A DNA stretch of 38,474 nucleotides from a virus, in IMG/VR virus record IMGVR_UViG_3300034198_019183, positions 1 to 38,474 of that record; one strand, 5' to 3'. The notes under the pieces are model-generated. The model ran no database searches and was not told the DNA's origin. It was given only the letters and a program-made list of their open reading frames with translations. The position numbers and the translations under genes are program-made. Position 1 is the first letter of the stretch. Each line of letters starts with the position of its first letter. Positions 20,226-27,567 of the stretch are shown here, piece after piece.

Positions 20226-23003
20226 ATGAAGTTCATTTGCTCTGTAAACCTCGGGGTCGTCCCGCACCTCGACCCTGAGCTGGGCAAGATCGCAACGAAT
20301 GGGAACTTCACGGCCTTTAACTCAGGGTGGGACTCGTGCGAGCTTGAAACAAATGAGCTCGCAGAAATCCTGGCTAAGCAAGCCGGTCTTTGTGCGTGGC
20401 ACCTGCAAGACGGCAAACGACAAAAAAATCAAACTGGAGTTATTAAAGCCGGTCTGATTATTGTCGATATCGACAACCAAGCTGATCACAAAGACGAAAA
20501 CGGAAACAAGGTACAAAAACAAGAACTCACAGTAAAAGAAGCCCTAGAACTCGACATATGTAAGAAGTATTTAACTCTGGGCTACTACAGTCCTTCTACC
20601 GCTGAAGGGTGGCCACGCTTTCGCCTGGTCTTCGGGCTCGAAACTACGGTCATCAATCCTGGTTTTTACCAGTGGTTCTGTAAACAGATCTACGCACAAA
20701 TTCCGGGGTCCGATGTCAGGGCGACAACGATTCCAAACTTGTTCTATGGACCCAAAAATCCTGAAGCGATCTTTGCGGCGCCAGGACGCTTCATCCCAAC
20801 TGAAAAAATCAACGAAGCGATCCAGGTTTTTGCTGCGCTGCCTGCTGACGAGACTGATCTGGGAGGAGAGCCGATTGAGTACTTGAACCAAGTAACCATC
20901 CGACAGAACGGAATGGACTTAGTTCGCCTCGTTTCCAACACAGTTCGTTCGGTTCTCGACGGTGAGGAAGTGGGTGACCGCAGCTCAACGATGGCTGCAG
21001 TTTTTAAAGAGTTGTTGGGATGGGCCAACTGGTGCGCGACACATGAGATAGCCCTATGCGTCTCACCCTTGACAGTTGCACAGGATGCGTTCTATAACAT
21101 CTATGGTTACCCGCACGACATCGATGGCAAGTTTGAACGCATCCTGAATTCCATCAGGAATCCTGAGGAGCTGCAGCCCGCAGTCTCGCTGGCTTCTGAG
21201 TTAGGTGAATTAGGCACCTGGAAAAAGATTCGCCGAATCAGTCGGTCCGTCTTTGACACCCACGCCTCTAACGAGGTCAAGGCGGCCCTCGAACAGGCCA
21301 AACGCGAGGCAGCAGTCAACGCTGTTCTCGATATGTCTGAATTCGATCTCAGCTCTGCAGAGCCGGAGACATCAACATCAAAACCCAAATTAAAAGTTAA
21401 AACTAAAGAGCAGGACATGAACGTTCCTTCTACCCCAAGTCAGCTCGTCAGCCTTCAAAGCGGCACAAGAAATCGTGAGTTCTCGGAGAACGATGTAGCC
21501 GACATTATCGTCACTAATCAGGGTGATCAATTTATATACGACAGCTACTTAGATCAGTTTTATCACTACGATGATGATCAAGATATCTGGTACCACCAAG
21601 ACGAGCAGCACATCAAACGCCGTATTGTTAAAGCGCTTGACTCGTTTGTGACAGCTGGAGTTCTTGCCAAGTACAACGCGGCAATGATCAACAGCGTGTT
21701 TTCAATCCTGAAAGCCAAGCTCCTGAAGTCTGCAGACGGAGGTCGTCGCAGCATATGGAGTAAATCACGCGGCTACATCCCGTTCAGAAACGGTGTGCTT
21801 GACACAACGACGCTTGAGTTTGAAGAAGGTCAACACAAAGAACTTTATCTTCGTCACAAGCTTCCCTACGACTACAACGCTAAAGCTCAGTGCCCAGAGT
21901 TCATGCGTTGGATTACCTCGGCATTAGATAAAGGTCAAGAACTTTTGATTCAGGCTTTCGCTCGGGCGCTGCTAACCGGCTACACCGCAGGCGAGAGGTT
22001 CCTCCACCTAGTTGGCCCTGGTGGTACAGGTAAGTCAACCATGCAGCAGCTCATGGTGGCTCTCGCTGGCTTCCACGGCACTCATACGTCGAGCTTGGAA
22101 GTCATCGAAACAAACAAGTTTGAGAGCTACAACCTGATTGGCAAAAAACTTTTACTGCTGACGGATGAATCAAACTACAACCGTCGCATGGACGTGCTTA
22201 AAAAGCTGACGTCTGCTTCCGATACGTTGCGAGCTGAGCGCAAGTACGGCAAAGAGATCATCAGTTTCAAGCCTGAATGCTTGGTGTGTATTGCTAGTAA
22301 CGAACACATCACCTCTAACGACTCAAGTAGTGGTCTTGAGCGTCGGCGTCTAACAATCGTTATGGATAAGGTTGTAGACCCAAGCCTACGTAAGGAGTTG
22401 ATCAGCGTATTCGATGATCACATCGAGGGTGCTTTTGTTCCCGAAATGAGCGGAATTGTGACTTGGGCTTTGTCGATGGACTACGCCACGATGAAAGACG
22501 TTCTGGCTAACCCGACTAAGCACGTACCATCGCTCAACCGCACCAACATCGAAGCACTGCTGTTCAACAATCAGTTCGTAGCTTGGTTGCACGACTGCTG
22601 TCTATACGCTCCGAACACCGTAAGCCCCGTGGGTCAAGGTGCACGCAAGCCAAACACCGACGAAGCTGAGAAAGGTATGTATGTAGCCAATGCTTATGGT
22701 GCGTTGTATCCTAGTTATGCTAACTTCTGCAAATCTTGTGGCTACAAACCTGCAGCAAAACATCGTTTTGTTGAACGCACTAAGGAAGCCATGGTGAACA
22801 TCTTGAAGCTTCCAAATGTAAAGATAGTGTTGAACGATGGTGTTGCCGGCATTAAAGGGCTGCGGATTAAAGCATATGACCTACAATCCGACCGTGCAGC
22901 GAAAGGGCCTGATCGCCTCCCCAGCCCGGTGGAGTTTGCTCAGGACACAAGCAGCAACCGCTGGGATACAGCTTTCCAAAAACATGATCCGGTTAAACTC
23001 TAA
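20226..23003 (+). CDS. Primase (AEP-type) fused to SF3/D5-like helicase
   Basis: A 925-residue replication protein. N-terminal (about 1-200) looks like an archaeo-eukaryotic primase: IIVDIDN (Asp81, Asp83) and EGWPRFRLVF (Arg131-133) match the catalytic DxD and the following basic motif. A linker with low complexity lies near residues 370-410. Residues about 580-780 form the helicase: Walker A GPGGTGKS (597-604), Walker B LLLTDESN (Asp647, Glu648) and CLVCIASNE (sensor 1). The C-terminal 120 residues may be a winged helix. It would prime and unwind DNA for PolA. It overlaps the next gene by 20 bases. Confidence 0.85.
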   Translation: MKFICSVNLGVVPHLDPELGKIATNGNFTAFNSGWDSCELETNELAEILAKQAGLCAWHLQDGKRQKNQTGVIKAGLIIVDIDNQADHKDENGNKVQKQELTVKEALELDICKKYLTLGYYSPSTAEGWPRFRLVFGLETTVINPGFYQWFCKQIYAQIPGSDVRATTIPNLFYGPKNPEAIFAAPGRFIPTEKINEAIQVFAALPADETDLGGEPIEYLNQVTIRQNGMDLVRLVSNTVRSVLDGEEVGDRSSTMAAVFKELLGWANWCATHEIALCVSPLTVAQDAFYNIYGYPHDIDGKFERILNSIRNPEELQPAVSLASELGELGTWKKIRRISRSVFDTHASNEVKAALEQAKREAAVNAVLDMSEFDLSSAEPETSTSKPKLKVKTKEQDMNVPSTPSQLVSLQSGTRNREFSENDVADIIVTNQGDQFIYDSYLDQFYHYDDDQDIWYHQDEQHIKRRIVKALDSFVTAGVLAKYNAAMINSVFSILKAKLLKSADGGRRSIWSKSRGYIPFRNGVLDTTTLEFEEGQHKELYLRHKLPYDYNAKAQCPEFMRWITSALDKGQELLIQAFARALLTGYTAGERFLHLVGPGGTGKSTMQQLMVALAGFHGTHTSSLEVIETNKFESYNLIGKKLLLLTDESNYNRRMDVLKKLTSASDTLRAERKYGKEIISFKPECLVCIASNEHITSNDSSSGLERRRLTIVMDKVVDPSLRKELISVFDDHIEGAFVPEMSGIVTWALSMDYATMKDVLANPTKHVPSLNRTNIEALLFNNQFVAWLHDCCLYAPNTVSPVGQGARKPNTDEAEKGMYVANAYGALYPSYANFCKSCGYKPAAKHRFVERTKEAMVNILKLPNVKIVLNDGVAGIKGLRIKAYDLQSDRAAKGPDRLPSPVEFAQDTSSNRWDTAFQKHDPVKL

Positions 23004-23559
23004 TCTGACCTTGGCAGTGGTTGCTTCCGCTGCTGTAGGAATCACCACGGCCATCACGGCTCCTCAGTTTGTAGGCGCGTCCTTTGCTTTTGCTGGCGGT
23101 CTAATCGGCGGTGCCGGCATTGCCCGAGAGCGTGCTTTAAAACAGAAGCAAAGCGAGGAGACACTAAACCGTGTAACAGCTTGCTTCGCGACCCTATACG
23201 AATCAAACCGTGGGATCGTCGACCCGATGCAGTTGAGCGTGTTAGCCAATATCCCCGGAGATCAAGCCTATGCTTTTCTTTCGGGATTAGCTGAAACAAC
23301 AAACGGACAAAAAATAACTGTCAAACAAGGAGGAGGAGCTGTCTTTGCTTTCCCTCACTCAAAATCGGCACTCGATGAACTGACTGCTAATGCACGAAAG
23401 TGGGCGGAAGCGCAGACACAGCAACTTAGTGCGGAACTAGATCAACACAAGCAGGCTTTGCAGTACATCCAACTACAGCAGGCTGCTGCCATTATGCCAA
23501 AAACCCCTGCGCCTCGTGTGGAGCCAAGTCCTTGGGAGAATGTAGCTCCCCCGTCGTAG
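22984..23559 (+). CDS. Membrane protein with C-terminal coiled coil
   Basis: A 191-residue protein from ATG 22984 (the longer frame from 22837 is inside the helicase gene). Two membrane segments are visible: LTLAVVASAAVGITTAIT and FVGASFAFAGGLIGGAG (about residues 8-25 and 29-46). A cytoplasmic part follows with a winged-helix-like stretch (SNRGIVDPMQLSVLANIPGD) and then a Gln-rich coiled coil (AQTQQLSAELDQHKQALQYI). No family recognised. It may anchor replication or host-takeover factors to the membrane; this is inference. Confidence 0.6.
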   Translation: MIRLNSNLTLAVVASAAVGITTAITAPQFVGASFAFAGGLIGGAGIARERALKQKQSEETLNRVTACFATLYESNRGIVDPMQLSVLANIPGDQAYAFLSGLAETTNGQKITVKQGGGAVFAFPHSKSALDELTANARKWAEAQTQQLSAELDQHKQALQYIQLQQAAAIMPKTPAPRVEPSPWENVAPPS

Positions 23560-23578
23560 TCATTACCACTAATCACCC

Positions 23579-23923
23579 ATGACACAACAACATCCCATCA
23601 CCCCACCGCCGGAGCTGGTGCAGCAGTGGCTAAAAGAGCGCACACTTCTGAAATCACAGCCTTTGGCTCACACCTACCTAGCCACCCGCGCTGCCCAATG
23701 GGGCGCAGACCAAGAGCTGGAGGCGTGCTGTGAGTGGCTGGAGCAGCAGACTCTGTGTGGCCACCAAGACTTGCTTCCTTCATTCCGCGCTGCCCGCCGC
23801 CCCAACCCCAACCCGCCGAGCTTGAAGGAGCAGGCGTTGGCTGAACTAGCCGAATGGGAAAACGTTATGGACATTGCACCCGATAGCCCCATCCGCCGCG
23901 CTTTGGAGCAACTCGATGACTGA
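23579..23923 (+). CDS. Cyanophage accessory protein (HPITPP / GADQELEACC family), copy 2
   Basis: A 114-residue protein with QQHPITPPPELVQQW, then WGADQELEACCEWL, then PNPPSLKEQALAELAEWEN and IRRALEQLDD. This is a diverged paralogue of the gene at 2334, the two copies lying at the outer ends of the + strand half. Function unknown. Its last eight bases overlap the next gene's ATG. Confidence 0.75.
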   Translation: MTQQHPITPPPELVQQWLKERTLLKSQPLAHTYLATRAAQWGADQELEACCEWLEQQTLCGHQDLLPSFRAARRPNPNPPSLKEQALAELAEWENVMDIAPDSPIRRALEQLDD

Positions 23924-24140
23924 ACTTTCACCTGCTGCGCAGGCGGTGTACGACGCCTTCTGCTGTGAGGCTCGTTCAGAGCCGCATCATCAACGTGAGG
24001 CCATTGCCGCCGCCCTGCGAGCTGCTGCGGATCAGGTAGTGCCAGCGCCACATCTTCCGTATGACTCTTGGTGTGTTGTAAACGCATCAGCAATACGCGC
24101 CGAACTTTTGGCCATTGCTATTGAACTTGAAGCCCAGTAG
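23916..24140 (+). CDS. Small cyanophage protein (ELSP-AQ-V family), copy 1
   Basis: A 74-residue protein from ATG 23916, which overlaps the preceding stop. MTELSPAAQAVYDAFCCEA then a helix IAAALRAAADQVVPAP and a second helix IRAELLAIAIELEAQ. It is similar to the gene at 24155, which begins PELSPQAQEV and ends ADELEAFAQ. The upstream frame start at 23874 would add 14 residues inside the neighbour and is not needed. From memory this family is common in cyanophages, with unknown role. Confidence 0.7.
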   Translation: MTELSPAAQAVYDAFCCEARSEPHHQREAIAAALRAAADQVVPAPHLPYDSWCVVNASAIRAELLAIAIELEAQ

Positions 24141-24154
24141 TCACCTTCACTTCT

Positions 24155-24379
24155 ATGCCTGAACTTTCACCGCAAGCCCAAGAGGTGTTCTGGGCGTTCA
24201 ACCGAGCAGCCAGCGGTAAGCCTGAGGAGTGGCACTATTTGCCCGCTATTGTCTCCGCAATTCGAGAAATCGCAGCCAAGTACTCCTACGAGGCTCATGG
24301 CGATGGCTGGTATGAGTTGGTAGTCGATGTCTCCGACCTCTACGCGCTCGCAGACGAGCTTGAAGCCTTTGCTCAGTAG
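24155..24379 (+). CDS. Small cyanophage protein (ELSP-AQ-V family), copy 2
   Basis: A 74-residue protein (MPELSPQAQEVFWAFNRAAS). Same start block, internal helix (LPAIVSAIREIAAKY) and C-terminal YALADELEAFAQ as copy 1, and the same TAG-TC stop context. The two are tandem duplicates. It is the last gene before the convergence region at 24.4-24.6 kb. Confidence 0.7.
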   Translation: MPELSPQAQEVFWAFNRAASGKPEEWHYLPAIVSAIREIAAKYSYEAHGDGWYELVVDVSDLYALADELEAFAQ

Positions 24380-24400
24380 TCGCTTTCACTAAATTGTCAC

Positions 24401-24471
24401 GGGTCGGTAGTCTATTGGTAAGGACAGGCGGACAACGCACTTAGAAAGTCGGTTCGATTCCGGCACGACCC
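24401..24471 (+). tRNA. tRNA-like element with non-canonical anticodon arm
   Basis: A 71-base cloverleaf-like sequence. GGGTCG pairs with CGACCC (acceptor, a G-A mismatch at the seventh pair). GTCT pairs with GGAC around an ATTGGTAA loop (D arm, conserved GG at 18-19). GTCGG and CCGGC enclose TTCGATT (T arm, canonical). Spacing between arms is exactly that of a tRNA, but bases 24427-24443 cannot form a five-pair anticodon stem; only GCG-GACAA-CGC pairs. U33 is absent and no CCA is encoded. I cannot assign an amino acid. It is either a decayed tRNA or a tRNA-like structure. Confidence 0.55.
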
Positions 24472-24511
24472 TTGGCACAGTAGTCTGATCGCTAGTATGT
24501 TTAGTGATAGA

Positions 24512-24556
24512 GCCTGAGCCTCTGTTGCGTCCTTATGAGACGTCTCACGCTCAGGC
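24512..24556. terminator. Nested inverted repeat at the convergence of + and - genes
   Basis: GCCTGAGC (24512-24519) pairs with GCTCAGGC (24549-24556). Inside lies a perfect 12-base palindrome TGAGACGTCTCA (24536-24547). The structure is symmetric, between the last + gene and the 3' end of thyX on the - strand, so a bidirectional terminator or a recombination or binding site are both possible. No long T-run flanks it. Confidence 0.45.
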
Positions 24557-24580
24557 CATCAATACTTTTAGCGGCTGTAT

Positions 24581-26392
24581 CTACTGGGGCAGGTAGCGGA
24601 TAAAATCCCATCCCTTAAGAGACGGGTCTTCCGATTGCTTGATCGCTTTAACAACAGTCGGAAGCTCGCGAGCTAGGCGATACCCAATCGAACGAGCAAT
24701 CTCACGATGCTCTTTTTGGGTATCGTCTTTACCCCGTAAACCCACATAATGTATAAAACTACGCACTGTACCGCTCATGTGCATACGGGTTGGTGTATAT
24801 AAAGGGAGAATATTACGAGCACATTCACGAGCCACGCCTGCGTTAAGCATCTCGTTGTACAGCTCCTGGATCTGACTGTCGATAATCTCTAACCGGTCCC
24901 AGAACGATTCACACATGTAAACCGGTAGCCGGTCTACGCTGCTTTGCCGATTCTTTTGAGCTTGAAATCGGAGTTCAAACTGAAAAGGCTTCTCCTCTAC
25001 ATCTAGAGTTTCATTTGGGTTGCAATAGCGCTGAGAATTGTGAACAACTACACCGTTTGCGACATAGTTATGAGAGTCGTGATCTACTTCTAAGTCATAA
25101 GTATCTAGTAACCCTAGATAAGTAATAGACTCCACGGTAGTCCAACGCGCAGTCAATTTATTACCACTACTACGATGCCTCCATTCAACACGATGACCTT
25201 CAGTACCATGTGTACGAGAATGACACTCTTTACAGAGAACTTCTATATTCGACAAATCGTAAGCTTTGTCTGGATGAGAGTAAACAGGTAATCTATGATG
25301 CAGTTCTAACTTTTTATTAGATCCACATTTTTTACATTTAAAGCAAGCATCCTCCAACAATTTTCGTCGGTGCTGACTAATAAAGTCACATATTTTTTGC
25401 CTCTCGGCTCGATCAACACCTCCTCTCCATAAATTACTATCAGATCCTCGACGAGCTTTGGCACGAAGTTTATCTTTCGTTTCTTCAGACATAGGTTTAC
25501 CTTTATACCGCAAGCCTTTATTCCATATAGGTGTATAAGAAGCTACTTCTTTTTTGGTGAAACAAATAGAGTGTTTTTTTAACCATTTACGAATAGTGTT
25601 GGGAGAGCAGCTCGCCGCATTCGCTATTCCTTCTAACCCAGTACCGTTAGCGATACAAATTTCTTTTGTTTTTTGAAGCCAATCTTTATCTTGATAAACA
25701 GGTACTCCGTTAGTAGCAAATAGTGTGTCCGCACGTTCGATAGGGATGGCGACAGTATTATTAGAAGTCACTCGTAAATCTAGTATTTCTTTAAGAGGGG
25801 CAAACCCACTTTTAGTTAAAAATTTGTGGTCTAGTGTACTCTTTATTTTTTTACCATTAGAGAATTTAATTTCATAACATGGTTTAACACCAGTTTTATA
25901 TATATCTACTATATTGCTAGTTATGAACTCGTTAGTGTTCTGATCGAAGACTCGAATACGCATATTTTGAATTCGATCTTTTAGTGGGATTCTGCGTTTA
26001 TCTTCTGAGTCCCACCGGGAGTTTATAGGTGCTGCCCCAAAATGAAACTTATCATATAAGTATGAAATAGATCTTGTGTAGTGGCTTCTTTTATTTTTTG
26101 TATGTCCGTGAGGCAACTCAAAAGAAATGAGGGAGTCCCCCGTAATACAAGCTTCTTGAAATACAAAGCTCCTATGCCTCAAGATTTGTGGTGAAATTGC
26201 TCTAGTTGTTGATATTTCAAAGCTCGCAGATGCTTGCTCAAATACGCTCCAGTGTGAGTGCTTGATACAGTACGTTAAAAGTTTCTCATACTCAGCACGA
26301 TCAGGATCTTTAGTAGAAACCCTAGCGTGTCTTGCTATTACTTTTTCCGCGTCACTTGTGATCCAATCCAGATCAGCAGTGTGAAGCTGCAT
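24581..26392 (-). CDS. thyX: Flavin-dependent thymidylate synthase with an in-frame intein
   Basis: A 603-residue precursor. Residues 1-81 and 453-603 give a 232-residue ThyX after splicing; this is a normal ThyX length. The ThyX signature RHR-X7-S is interrupted: ILRHRSFVFQEA lies just before the intein and the signature Ser begins the C-extein (SQRYCNP). FAD-dependent ThyX methylates dUMP to dTMP using methylenetetrahydrofolate and NADPH, complementing the Dcd encoded at 5382. Splicing must occur for the enzyme to be active, as the intein splits the active site. Its ATG overlaps the upstream 46-aa gene stop (TAATG). Confidence 0.9.
   Translation of the reverse strand: MQLHTADLDWITSDAEKVIARHARVSTKDPDRAEYEKLLTYCIKHSHWSVFEQASASFEISTTRAISPQILRHRSFVFQEACITGDSLISFELPHGHTKNKRSHYTRSISYLYDKFHFGAAPINSRWDSEDKRRIPLKDRIQNMRIRVFDQNTNEFITSNIVDIYKTGVKPCYEIKFSNGKKIKSTLDHKFLTKSGFAPLKEILDLRVTSNNTVAIPIERADTLFATNGVPVYQDKDWLQKTKEICIANGTGLEGIANAASCSPNTIRKWLKKHSICFTKKEVASYTPIWNKGLRYKGKPMSEETKDKLRAKARRGSDSNLWRGGVDRAERQKICDFISQHRRKLLEDACFKCKKCGSNKKLELHHRLPVYSHPDKAYDLSNIEVLCKECHSRTHGTEGHRVEWRHRSSGNKLTARWTTVESITYLGLLDTYDLEVDHDSHNYVANGVVVHNSQRYCNPNETLDVEEKPFQFELRFQAQKNRQSSVDRLPVYMCESFWDRLEIIDSQIQELYNEMLNAGVARECARNILPLYTPTRMHMSGTVRSFIHYVGLRGKDDTQKEHREIARSIGYRLARELPTVVKAIKQSEDPSLKGWDFIRYLPQ
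25037..26149 (-). mobile_element. HNH-endonuclease intein in thyX
   Basis: Residues 82-452 (371 aa). Splicing block A is CITGDSLISF (Cys1); block B is KKIKSTLDHKFLT with the TxxH-type Thr and His; blocks F and G are TYDLEVDHDSHNYVANG and VVVHN, followed by the +1 Ser. The central part holds NUMOD3-like segments (WNKGL, KGKPMSEETKDKLRAKARRG) and an HNH endonuclease with CKKCG, LELHHRLPVYS, LSNIEVLCKECH. Zinc cysteines are present, so the endonuclease may still be active and able to home. The DNA is noticeably more AT-rich than flanking exteins, suggesting a separate origin. Confidence 0.9.
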
Positions 26393-26532
26393 TAGCTGCG
26401 GGGGAACGTCTGGCTGTAGCGCAGCCTAGCAGTGATCTCGCTGGGATTCGACACCATCCGAGCTAAATCGGCAGGACCCCAACCGAGCTTCATGCCCGCC
26501 ATACGAACGGTATCAGCCTCTCGGGTCATCAT
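26392..26532 (-). CDS. Small 46-aa protein between the structural genes and thyX
   Basis: A frame starting ATGATG at 26532, overlapping the upstream gene's TGA, and ending TAA overlapping the thyX ATG (TAATG). The product is MTREADTVRMAGMKLGWGPA, then DLARMVSNPSEITARLRYSQ and a short end. Coupling at both ends strongly favours a real gene. Basic and partly helical; no family recognised. Confidence 0.6.
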   Translation of the reverse strand: MMTREADTVRMAGMKLGWGPADLARMVSNPSEITARLRYSQTFPRS

Positions 26533-27041
26533 TTGCGCTTTGTGGGAAGCTGAAGCGGTAGTGTTCCGCCAGTGTTGTAGCTGTTAGGCATCAGCGCCAT
26601 CGTAGGATCAGGCGCATTCAAGAAGTTTTGCTGCGGCGTCGAAGTTAAAATCTTAAGTTGATTACGAAACTCAGGATTTAAGGTGTTCTGAGTTTTAACC
26701 AGATACTCACCTTTGCTCATGTCAGCAGCGCGATCGGGAATAACTAAAGTGTCCCGATGGTTGTAGCCGGCAGGCCCTGTCAACTGCTGGCTAGGAACGA
26801 TATTACTAGCTTGCACATCTGTGGGACCCACGGGTTCGCGGGTGTACTCACCACGATCTCGCTGATACTGACTGTATACGCGATTGACGTTATCGAGCTG
26901 AGTAGCTCGATTCAACTCAATCATCTCAGGGGTGTTCTGATAGAGCGCAGGTACACCCGTCGCCAGACTGCCGAGTGGTCTCACCCGATCAGCCATGGGG
27001 CCAAGCCCACCTGGGCGCTGTAAGAAGTTTTGACCGTTCAT
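26529..27041 (-). CDS. Hypothetical late protein, 170 aa
   Basis: A 170-residue protein, Asn/Gln/Pro-rich and probably largely disordered (MNGQNFLQRPGGLGPMADRV, later PTDVQASNIVPSQQ, PEFRNQLKILTSTPQQNFL and a basic end LPTKRK). No catalytic motif. Composition and position among late genes favour a virion-associated or assembly protein. The stop overlaps the 46-aa gene's start. An opposite-strand frame at 26757-27023 mirrors it. Confidence 0.6.
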   Translation of the reverse strand: MNGQNFLQRPGGLGPMADRVRPLGSLATGVPALYQNTPEMIELNRATQLDNVNRVYSQYQRDRGEYTREPVGPTDVQASNIVPSQQLTGPAGYNHRDTLVIPDRAADMSKGEYLVKTQNTLNPEFRNQLKILTSTPQQNFLNAPDPTMALMPNSYNTGGTLPLQLPTKRK

Positions 27042-27055
27042 GAGTTTAGTTTAAC

Positions 27056-27289
27056 TCAATCTGGGTTACGAGTACGATTTCGAGAGGCGTCAATAGCTCT
27101 CAAATTACTGGGCGAATTGTTATGGGGATTTCCATCTTTGTGGTCGATATCTTTACCATCACCTTTATGGGCTTTCCCTACGCGCATCATATAGCGTCGC
27201 GCTTTATTACGAGCAGCGCGGCGTTTCTTTACTTTTTCAGTACCATCATAATTCTCATATTCTTTTTTATAATCTCGTTGATACGCCAT
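27056..27289 (-). CDS. Small HNH-like protein
   Basis: A 77-residue, very basic protein. MAYQRDYKKEYENYDGTEKV is followed by a Lys/Arg helix and then KDIDHKDGNPHNNSPSNLRA, which matches the DH-DGN--N-NL core of HNH-type nucleases/nicking domains. The first His (DH) and Asn (SNLR) are present; a final His is not. From memory, such small HNH-like proteins sit in phage late operons and may aid DNA packaging. Nuclease activity is not certain because zinc cysteines are lacking. Confidence 0.65.
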   Translation of the reverse strand: MAYQRDYKKEYENYDGTEKVKKRRAARNKARRYMMRVGKAHKGDGKDIDHKDGNPHNNSPSNLRAIDASRNRTRNPD

Positions 27290-27304
27290 CAGATCGCTAA
27301 GTTT

Positions 27305-27559
27305 TTACAATTCTAAGCCAGCCCGAAAGAGCTCAGCTACATCCACGCCGCGTCGAGTCACAAGATGACGGCAGAATTCAGCAATATCCGACTGAAACCT
27401 TTGAAATAGACCGGTATAGCACCCGTTACCAGGAGCATAAAATTCATACAAAGCGTCTAAGAAATCAGCTTTACTCTGCTCATCGTCTACAGACCAATTT
27501 TCTAAGATCTTCAGGTAGTCGAACTCAGCAGCCGGCATGGAGAATTGGTTGGGGCTCAC
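27305..27559 (-). CDS. Small conserved-type late protein, unknown
   Basis: An 84-residue acidic helical protein (GTG start at 27559; an in-frame ATG at 27538 gives 77 residues from MPAAEFDYLK). Features: FDYLKILENWSVDDEQSKAD, then YEFYAPGNGCYTGLFQRFQS, then RHLVTRRGVDVAELFRAGLE. No family recognised. It is eight bases downstream of the endolysin stop, so likely in the same lysis transcript. Confidence 0.6.
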   Translation of the reverse strand: MSPNQFSMPAAEFDYLKILENWSVDDEQSKADFLDALYEFYAPGNGCYTGLFQRFQSDIAEFCRHLVTRRGVDVAELFRAGLEL

Positions 27560-27567
27560 ACTCTAAC

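Noticed and set aside
22837-22983. Extension of the membrane-protein frame into the primase-helicase gene
   Set aside because: The first 49 residues are out-of-frame helicase sequence; the ATG at 22984 gives a short natural overlap.
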